DNA of 64,000 bases, from NCBI GenBank assembly GCA_903904755.1, contig CAIVDV010000040.1:1-64000 (forward strand), in the 5' to 3' direction. The stretch's first letter is position 1; each line of letters starts with the position of its first letter. Below the pieces are notes generated by a model. That model made no database searches, had not been told where the DNA came from, and saw nothing but the letters and a program-made list of their open reading frames with translations. Origin of the DNA: an uncultured Acidobacteriaceae bacterium (GTDB lineage: Bacteria > Acidobacteriota > Terriglobia > Terriglobales > Acidobacteriaceae). This document shows, piece by piece, positions 36,562-43,510 of this stretch. The position numbers were made by a program, and so were the translations under genes.

Positions 36562-36589
36562 TCTCTGATCTCTGATCTCTGATCTCTGA
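36558..36589 (+). repeat. right heptamer repeat flanking four-helix-bundle gene
   Basis: Four copies plus four bases of CTGATCT in tandem (32 bp). It includes the stop codon of the four-helix-bundle gene and ends 9 bp before the ilvN start, so it also occupies the ribosome-binding region of ilvN. Confidence 0.85.
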
Positions 36590-36598
36590 AAGGCCGTT

Positions 36599-37189
36599 AT
36601 GTTGCACACATTTGTAGCGTACGTAGAAGATAAACCGGGCGTACTCACGCGAGTCGCCTCTCTCTTCCGCCGCCTCAACATCAACATCAACTCGCTCACC
36701 GTCGGCCGCTCCGAGCGCCCCGGCCTCTCCCGCATGACCATCGTCGCCGACGCCGACGAAAGCGCCGCCAACCGCATGAGGGCCAGCCTGTATAAACTGG
36801 AAGTGGTTGTCGAGGTCGATGACATCGGCAAGAGCGCCTCGGTCACCCGCGAACTGGCGCTCATCAAGGTCGCCGCGACCGCCGAAAACCGCAGCAGCGT
36901 ATTTGAGCTCGCTGAGGTCTTCCGCGCCCGCATCGTCGACCTGACCAGCGAATCGCTGATGATCGAGATCACCGGCGTCGAAAGCAAGATTGAAGGGCTC
37001 ATTCAGGTGTTGAATGAGCAGGAAAACCGCGTGCTCGAAGTTTGCCGAAGCGGGAAAATGACCATGCGCCGCGGCCAGCACACCAGCCGTGTCCTGCGCG
37101 CGCTGGGTGCCGTGGACGGAGCCTCCGCTCAGTCCGCCAACCTTCTGCCCGAGGCTTACGGAGAACCCGAAGCCACCGAGCCGGAGTAA
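36599..37189 (+). CDS. ilvN: acetolactate synthase small (regulatory) subunit
   Basis: A 196-residue subunit with an N-terminal ACT domain (HTFVAYVEDKPGVLTRVASLF, where valine binds for feedback inhibition) and a C-terminal ACT-like domain. About 30 extra Ala/Glu-rich residues at the C-terminus make it longer than usual. The only ribosome-binding sequence is GAAAGG just after the repeat array, so insertion of the upstream cassette must have rebuilt the translation start. Confidence 0.94.
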   Translation: MLHTFVAYVEDKPGVLTRVASLFRRLNININSLTVGRSERPGLSRMTIVADADESAANRMRASLYKLEVVVEVDDIGKSASVTRELALIKVAATAENRSSVFELAEVFRARIVDLTSESLMIEITGVESKIEGLIQVLNEQENRVLEVCRSGKMTMRRGQHTSRVLRALGAVDGASAQSANLLPEAYGEPEATEPE

Positions 37190-37216
37190 TCAATTTCCGG
37201 GCAGCCCGGATTCTGA

Positions 37217-38335
<1,119 letters not shown>

Positions 38336-38357
38336 TCACAACTCAATCCCAACAGAC

Positions 38358-38391
38358 GCCCGGTAGCCCTCAGCTGCCGGGCTTTCGCTTT
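38358..38391 (+). terminator. terminator of the leu-ilv operon
   Basis: Stem GCCCGGTAG / CTGCCGGGC with a 7-nt loop followed by CTTTCGCTTT, immediately after ilvC. Confidence 0.8.
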
Positions 38392-38462
38392 GCCGTTGCT
38401 CCTCTCCTCCCCCCCATCACGGGAATTTCCTTCCTACTTCGAATCGGGGTATCATCGTCATC

Positions 38463-38768
38463 ATGGCGACCATCCACATTTCGGAGGCTGATGCGGCCCG
38501 CGATTTCCCTGGGCTGATGGCCAAGGTGCGCAACGGTCACGAGGTCGTCATTGAAAATGGCTCATCCTCGCGCGCCATTCTCCGGACAGAGTTTTCCGCA
38601 CCGCGCACCCTCTCCCAGTGCATCGAACTCGCCCGCCAACATGAGCTTGCGACCGGAGAGACACCCGTTCTGGACGCTGATTTCGCCCAAGATGTTGCCG
38701 AAATCGTACGCAACCGGAAGCCGTGGACGCCGCCCGCATGGGACCAATCCTGGATTCAAATATCCTGA
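38463..38768 (+). CDS. Phd/YefM-type antitoxin
   Basis: A 101-residue protein beginning ATIHISEADAARDFPGL and continuing VRNGHEVVIENG, the N-terminal DNA-binding fold of Phd/YefM antitoxins; the C-terminal half would wrap the toxin. It overlaps the start of the PIN-domain toxin gene by 31 bp, the usual antitoxin-first arrangement with autoregulation by the complex. Located just after the ilvC terminator. Confidence 0.88.
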   Translation: MATIHISEADAARDFPGLMAKVRNGHEVVIENGSSSRAILRTEFSAPRTLSQCIELARQHELATGETPVLDADFAQDVAEIVRNRKPWTPPAWDQSWIQIS

Positions 38769-39148
38769 TTGCCGCTGAACGCCACGGGCATACGGTTCGA
38801 CAAATCCTGGAACAGATGCGCGCGCTCCACGGGGATGTCGCAGTTGGCATTTCCGTGGTGAGCGTCGCTGAGATAACGCACGGTGCGTACAGAACCAAGG
38901 ATGAGTCGTTGCAGCAGCGACGGCTCGCATTCGTCGATCGCCTCTGTTCCGATATGCCGGTTTGTCCAATCACGCTGGATGTAGCGCGGCTCATTGGTCG
39001 CATCGAAGGTCAGCAAGCCGCGCTCGGATATACGCTGGCCTTCGAAGATTTGGCCATCGGCGTCACGGCATTGCATCTTGGCTACGAAGTCGTCACACAC
39101 AACGAGAAGCACTTCAAGCTAATTCCCGGCCTCATTGTCCATGGGTGA
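38738..39148 (+). CDS. vapC: VapC-type PIN-domain toxin
   Basis: A 136-residue PIN-domain ribonuclease. The acidic site is visible: D6 in ILDSNILIA, E45 in SVVSVAEI, and D104 in FEDLAIGVTAL, with the closing THNEKHF motif. VapC toxins usually cut tRNA or the sarcin-ricin loop. The ATG at 38738 starts the canonical N-terminus; a GTG five codons upstream is possible. Partner of the overlapping Phd-like antitoxin. Confidence 0.9.
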   Translation: MGPILDSNILIAAERHGHTVRQILEQMRALHGDVAVGISVVSVAEITHGAYRTKDESLQQRRLAFVDRLCSDMPVCPITLDVARLIGRIEGQQAALGYTLAFEDLAIGVTALHLGYEVVTHNEKHFKLIPGLIVHG

Positions 39149-39438
39149 GGGTCATGGACTCCCCTCACAAACTTCGCTCGAATCTCCGCAAACACTTCCT
39201 CTGCCGGAACGCTTGGTCGCGGGTGAGCGATAGGTGCCTCCGCCAATTCCACCAGCAGCATATCTCTTTCCGAATCATCCAATTCCAGAGTCCGCAGCGT
39301 CGGCTTCAGAATCGGCACCTTCGCAGTCTTCGCCGCACTCCAATCCACATACTCCGTCGAGTCCGCCCCCGCCCTGGACGATGACTAGAACTCAAACTCC
39401 TCAGCTTCACTCTTCAACTCAGGTATCTTTCGCTCCAC
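39082..39438 (-). pseudogene. CopG/BrnA-like antitoxin remnant with in-frame amber codon
   Basis: On the minus strand from the GTG at 39438 the frame reads VERKIPELKSEAEEFEF, then TAG at 39387-39385, then continues in the same frame with DSTEYVDWSAAKTAKVPILK. This matches the opening pattern of CopG-family antitoxins (IPxF/L-x-SEAEE-x-EFW, then DSTDYxDWSKA, then FPxLKPS), in which the stop position is normally Trp, so TGG to TAG is the likely mutation. The sequence after LKP does not follow the family and instead resembles another antitoxin tail (PAEEVFAEIRAKF). The 3' end runs into vapC from the opposite strand. Match is from memory of the family. Confidence 0.5.
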
Positions 39439-39608
39439 GGGGTCATCCCGCACTGCAACCACCTCCTCACCCGCTCCCCCTCTGCGAAATCATCAATCCG
39501 GACCGACCAGAATAATTCTCGCCCAGCCTTGACTTCCCCCGCCATTCAGCCTACGCTGAACCCCTTCCCCAAACTGAGCCCCATTCACCCGGCTGGGAAG
39601 GAAAGACC

Positions 39609-40658
39609 ATGGGTTTCACCCTCTACAAGGACCAGTCCAAAGCCTCCTGGCTGGTCGATATCGATGGCATTAAACAGTTGGTTCGCTCTTATGTGAGGTC
39701 GCACGCCGTCCTCCGCCGCTCCTCCCTCAAATACGACACCCAAAACTTTGGCCCATGGGGCCGCGGCTTCCCCGTCACCATTTACACCATCCAAACCGAC
39801 TACGACGGTCTCGGAGCCGAAGTCGATACGCTCTCTCGGAACTTCCTGAAACTGCTCATTCCTCAGATGACCCAGGCAGGACTAACTGCATTCAACACTC
39901 TGGTTCGATGGCGCAGCGCGACCATTGAGATGAATCAGAAGTTCCGGGATATGCAGACAACGGCGTCCGGGAACAACAACTCATCTTTCGATCAACTCCA
40001 GCGAAACCTGGGTACCGCTATCACCATCACCCGAGCCGTGCGCGACATTTCCGCAACAGCGGTCCTTGTCGGCGCAAGTGCCCTCAGTGGCGGAGCCGCA
40101 GCGGCTGCAATCGGGGCAGGATCAACCCTGAAAGGCATCGGAAGCTTTGAGGATGACGCCCTCGATGGGAAATCCATGACCACAGCCGCAGCCGACGGTC
40201 TCATGGAGGCAGGCACAGACGCGATTGTGGGTGTCATTGGACTGGGAAAGGGCGCGGCAATGGTAGTGATAGGCGCCGCAACGGACGGCACCTCCGAGTA
40301 CGTTAAAGCAACCATTAGCGGGAAGTCCGTCAAGCAAGCTTTGATTTCTGCGAGTTTGACCACAGGCGTGGATTTGGCTTCTCTTGGGATGGACAAACTC
40401 TTCAAAAACAGCGTGCTCTCCAAGCTCAGCTTTCCCATTACCGTCACAAAGGGGAGCAAAGACACTGTCAAAGTTGGGATATTGGGCACTGAGGCCTTAC
40501 TCTCGGTTGGTGCAGATTGGCTGGGAAATCTCTTGACCTCCAACTCCAACCAGGACTCTGCAGCATGGCACCAATCTGTTGCCATCACTTTTCCAGCCCA
40601 CGGAGATTCGGACATGCTCTATGTGGAGCAGCACGCAATGTGCCCGGCAAAAAGCTGA
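39609..40658 (+). CDS. orphan protein with Gly/Ala-rich hydrophobic core
   Basis: A 349-residue protein with no signal peptide. The first ~160 residues look soluble, with a long helical stretch (LSRNFLKLLIPQMTQAG and onward); residues about 165-270 are Ala/Gly-rich hydrophobic helices with glycine zippers (SGGAAAAAIGAG, GVIGLGKGAAMVVIGAA), followed by a short soluble tail. This resembles membrane-inserting proteins or toxin-like effectors with a pore-type segment, but I recognise no family and see no immunity gene. A GGAAGG site precedes the ATG. It lies in the toxin-antitoxin island. Confidence 0.7.
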   Translation: MGFTLYKDQSKASWLVDIDGIKQLVRSYVRSHAVLRRSSLKYDTQNFGPWGRGFPVTIYTIQTDYDGLGAEVDTLSRNFLKLLIPQMTQAGLTAFNTLVRWRSATIEMNQKFRDMQTTASGNNNSSFDQLQRNLGTAITITRAVRDISATAVLVGASALSGGAAAAAIGAGSTLKGIGSFEDDALDGKSMTTAAADGLMEAGTDAIVGVIGLGKGAAMVVIGAATDGTSEYVKATISGKSVKQALISASLTTGVDLASLGMDKLFKNSVLSKLSFPITVTKGSKDTVKVGILGTEALLSVGADWLGNLLTSNSNQDSAAWHQSVAITFPAHGDSDMLYVEQHAMCPAKS

Positions 40659-40659
40659 A

Positions 40660-40717
40660 GCCGGGTAGCCTTCGACCTGTCCCGGAATCTCTTCGGGACA
40701 CGCCTCGACCACCCGGC
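40660..40717. repeat. nested palindrome between convergent genes
   Basis: Outer arms GCCGGGT (40660-40666) and ACCCGGC (40711-40717) enclose inner arms TGTCCCG (40678-40684) and CGGGACA (40694-40700); TTCGACC and CTCGACC sit between the arms. It begins 2 bp after one stop codon and ends 8 bp before that of the facing gene. It could be a bidirectional terminator or a dispersed REP-like element. Confidence 0.6.
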
Positions 40718-40725
40718 ATTTCTTC

Positions 40726-40905
40726 TTACCGGCTATCCCCATCGTGGTCCACATCCCCAGCTGCGGCAGCCTTACCCGCCGCGCTGATGCTCACCGTGTC
40801 CGGTTGCAGGGTTGCGGACGCAGCCGGCGCCGGCGTCGGTGCCAGCTTGGCCACCTCTGCCGAGGCCTGCGATACGTTCGCGATGCTGATCGGTGAAATA
40901 CTCAT
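40726..40905 (-). CDS. small protein with terminal DxDxDG motif (59 aa)
   Basis: Begins MSISPISIANVSQ after a strong AGAAGGAG site and ends with GDVDHDGDSR. The middle is Ala/Pro/Ser/Thr-rich and unstructured. The end fits the DxDxDG calcium-loop pattern of EF-hands and dockerins, so calcium binding is possible but unproven. No signal peptide. Divergent from the histidine kinase gene. Confidence 0.65.
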   Translation of the reverse strand: MSISPISIANVSQASAEVAKLAPTPAPAASATLQPDTVSISAAGKAAAAGDVDHDGDSR

Positions 40906-41183
40906 GGGCAATACTCCTTCTGGGCGCCCAGTCTTCGCGATCATTCCTTCGCAACCAGGCCCTGCTCTCTCTGTCGGCCTACAAACTCAAACCAGCAGCC
41001 CCGCCCTGCAACAATGACAAAAGATTCACCCCGCCGCCGGGAAACCAAATCCCGCCCGCCTGCGTATACCTCTCAGCAGTCGGCACTTCCCCTGCCCGGC
41101 GAAACTCCGGAAATCTACGCCGTCTCATTTGTCTCGACATTCGTCCTTTACACTGGTTCCGTGGCCGCGAGGGGGCCGCACCC

Positions 41184-42650
41184 ATGCCGAATCCTATTCC
41201 CGCATCGCTCCTTCCCCACTCGCCCTCCCCGGCACACGAAATCGCTGAGGCGCTTGACCGCATCACGCCTCTCCAGGGCCTGCCGATCGAAGCCCGTCTC
41301 TGGCTCGCCGGCCGCGGCATGGAAATACGCGCCCAGGCCGGCTCCATCCTCTTTGAAGAGGGCCAGCCCGCCGAGCAGATGATGCTCATCCTCAAGGGCG
41401 AAATCCACGTCCGCCGCAACCGCACCAGCTCCAACGCCCTCTTCATCGGTCGCGCCGGGCAAATGACCGGCCTGCTGCCCTTCTCCCGCATGGTCGGCTA
41501 CGGCGGCCAGGGCGTTGCCGCACAGGATGTCTGGGCCCTGCTCTTCCACCGGGATATCTTCCCGGAAATCCTCGCCGCCATCCCCAGCTTCGGCCAGCGC
41601 GTCGTCTCCACCCTGCTCGACCGCGTTCGCGAGGTCACCCGCATGGAGCAGCAGAGCGAGAAGCTCTCTGCCCTCGGCAAGCTGGCCGCCAACCTTGCCC
41701 ACGAGCTCAACAACCCCTCCTCGGCCGCCCAGCGCGCTGCAAGCGGCATCCTCACCGAGCTGCGCAGCGCCAACGAGGGCCGCTACCGCCTCGTCGCACT
41801 CTGCCTCAGCCCGGAGCAGGTCCTCGCCGCGCAAAGCTGGGAGCGCGATGTCCGCGCCCGCGCCCGCCTGCAGGTTGCCGACTCCTCCAGCCAGGTCACC
41901 CTTGCCGCCCGCGAAGATGCCCTGGCCACCTGGATGACCGCGCATGACCTCGCCGATGCCTGGCAAATCGCCCCCGAACTGGCTGAACTCGGCGTGGAAG
42001 CCGCTGACCTCGACCCCCTCGCCGACTTCCTCTCGCCCCAGGCCATGCACATCGTGCTGCAGCAGTTTGCCTCGGCCCTGCGCGCGGAAAACTTCGCCCA
42101 GGCCATGCTCAACTCCTCCAGCCGTATCTTCAGCCTCATCAGCGCCATCCAGACCTACTCCTACATGGACCGCGCCCCCATCCTCGAAGTCGATATCCCC
42201 GCCGGCCTCGACGCCACCGTCCAGATGCTGGGTTCGCGCATCGGCAAGGTCGAAATCCGCCGCAGCTACCAGCCCGATCTGCCCATCATCAGCGCCTATG
42301 GCTCGGAGCTGAACCAGGTCTGGACAGCCATCCTGGAAAACGCACTCGATGCCCTCGAAGCCATTCCCGCCGACTCCCGCGCGCCCCAGTTGGAACTCGC
42401 CTGCCGCCGCGAAGGCGAAATGCTCCTCGTCGAAATTCGCGACAACGGCCCCGGCATCCCCGCTGAAATCCAGAACCGCATCTTCGAGCCATTCTTCACC
42501 ACCAAGGCCCCCGGTCAGGGCCTCGGCCTGTCGCTCGACAACGCCATGCGCATCGTCCGCAAACATCGCGGCCACCTCAGCGCCCACGTTGAGCAAGGCT
42601 GGACCAGCTTCCGCGTCCGCCTCCCCATTGACCAGCTCCAGGCCTATTAG
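41184..42650 (+). CDS. cyclic-nucleotide-binding-domain histidine kinase
   Basis: A 488-residue cytoplasmic kinase with an N-terminal cNMP/Crp-like sensor domain (about residues 25-140, ILFEEGQPAEQMMLILKGEI), a short coiled coil, a His box LAANLAHELNNPSSAA (H173), an unusually long helical insert (about 190-300) between the His-box helices, and a C-terminal ATPase with N-box ILENALDAL, DNGPGIP and GQGLGLSL. It probably senses a nucleotide or redox ligand. The ATG was set where the sensor domain begins. It converges on the receiver gene 18 bp away, the nearest partner candidate. Confidence 0.9.
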   Translation: MPNPIPASLLPHSPSPAHEIAEALDRITPLQGLPIEARLWLAGRGMEIRAQAGSILFEEGQPAEQMMLILKGEIHVRRNRTSSNALFIGRAGQMTGLLPFSRMVGYGGQGVAAQDVWALLFHRDIFPEILAAIPSFGQRVVSTLLDRVREVTRMEQQSEKLSALGKLAANLAHELNNPSSAAQRAASGILTELRSANEGRYRLVALCLSPEQVLAAQSWERDVRARARLQVADSSSQVTLAAREDALATWMTAHDLADAWQIAPELAELGVEAADLDPLADFLSPQAMHIVLQQFASALRAENFAQAMLNSSSRIFSLISAIQTYSYMDRAPILEVDIPAGLDATVQMLGSRIGKVEIRRSYQPDLPIISAYGSELNQVWTAILENALDALEAIPADSRAPQLELACRREGEMLLVEIRDNGPGIPAEIQNRIFEPFFTTKAPGQGLGLSLDNAMRIVRKHRGHLSAHVEQGWTSFRVRLPIDQLQAY

Positions 42651-42668
42651 CCCCGCTTCAGCCCGTCC

Positions 42669-43199
42669 TCAGCACTCCCCAAACACGCTCGCTTCCATCT
42701 GCCGGAAGAGCATGGCCGAGTGATGCCGCACCGCCAGCTCCGCACGCTTTTGCACCAGGGCCATCTGCACCGATGCGTGCAACTGGCCCTGCGCGAATGG
42801 CCCCTGCAGCGCAGAGGCGCGCACCGGCGCGGCCTCGGCAGCCTCAGGCCCGTGCCCGGCCACATACACCACCGGCAAATTCACATACCGGGGCAGCCGC
42901 CAGTACCGCTCCAGCCCAATTCCATCGTTCGGCAACGCCACTTCCAGCACCACCACATCCGGAAACTCCCGCTCCATCGCAATCAGCGCCTCTTCTCCGC
43001 TCATGGCAATCTCCACCTGGCCGTAGCCCCGCTTCAACAGCGCCAATCGCAGTTGCAGCGCAATCACCGGCTCATCCTCCACCACCAGCACCCTGGTTCG
43101 GCCCACCGGGGGCGCCAGTTCAGGGATGTCCATTATCAGGCTGGCAGGTATCGGCAACCTGTCCGCCGCTTGCACGCCGGAATAGAGATTCGGGTCCAT
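42669..43199 (-). CDS. degenerate receiver-domain protein
   Basis: A 176-residue protein of one receiver domain (about residues 35-150) with short extensions and no output domain. The acidic pocket E41-D42 is kept (VLVVEDEPVIA), but the phosphoacceptor position is Glu (E86 in DVVVLEVALPNDG), the switch Thr/Ser is Ala (A114 in VVYVAGHG) and the conserved Lys is Gly (G133 in LQGPF). It therefore should not be phosphorylated normally and may be locked in one state or act as a binding partner. A GAGG site lies upstream of the ATG. It faces the histidine kinase. Confidence 0.85.
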   Translation of the reverse strand: MDPNLYSGVQAADRLPIPASLIMDIPELAPPVGRTRVLVVEDEPVIALQLRLALLKRGYGQVEIAMSGEEALIAMEREFPDVVVLEVALPNDGIGLERYWRLPRYVNLPVVYVAGHGPEAAEAAPVRASALQGPFAQGQLHASVQMALVQKRAELAVRHHSAMLFRQMEASVFGEC

Positions 43200-43448
43200 T
43201 TGCTTGTCATCCTCGCGACATGAATTCTGGCGTTGCCGTCCCCCGCCGCTCGCAGCAGGTCCTCACTCCCGCCGTCCCTCGGCAGGCAGCCCGGAAGCGC
43301 GCCATGTATCGCAAACCGGATATCGGCAGGCTCACACCGCCCTTTACGTTTCCTAAGCTGCGGCCCATGTGTAAAAAGTCATTAGCCCTCCCTGCACTTG
43401 AGCATTTGAAATCTCCCATTCGGCGCTGCCTCCCCGCCGTCCCTGCCC

Positions 43449-43486
43449 CAAAAACAACACCGGCCCCCTCTTGAGAGGGAGCCGGT
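43449..43486 (-). terminator. terminator of the M16 protease gene
   Basis: On the minus strand CCGGCTCCCTCT / AGGGGGCCGG forms a hairpin with a CAAG loop, followed by TGTTGTTTTTG, 25 bp after the stop codon. Confidence 0.8.
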
Positions 43487-43510
43487 ACCGTAACGCGTTT
43501 GTGTTTTTGA

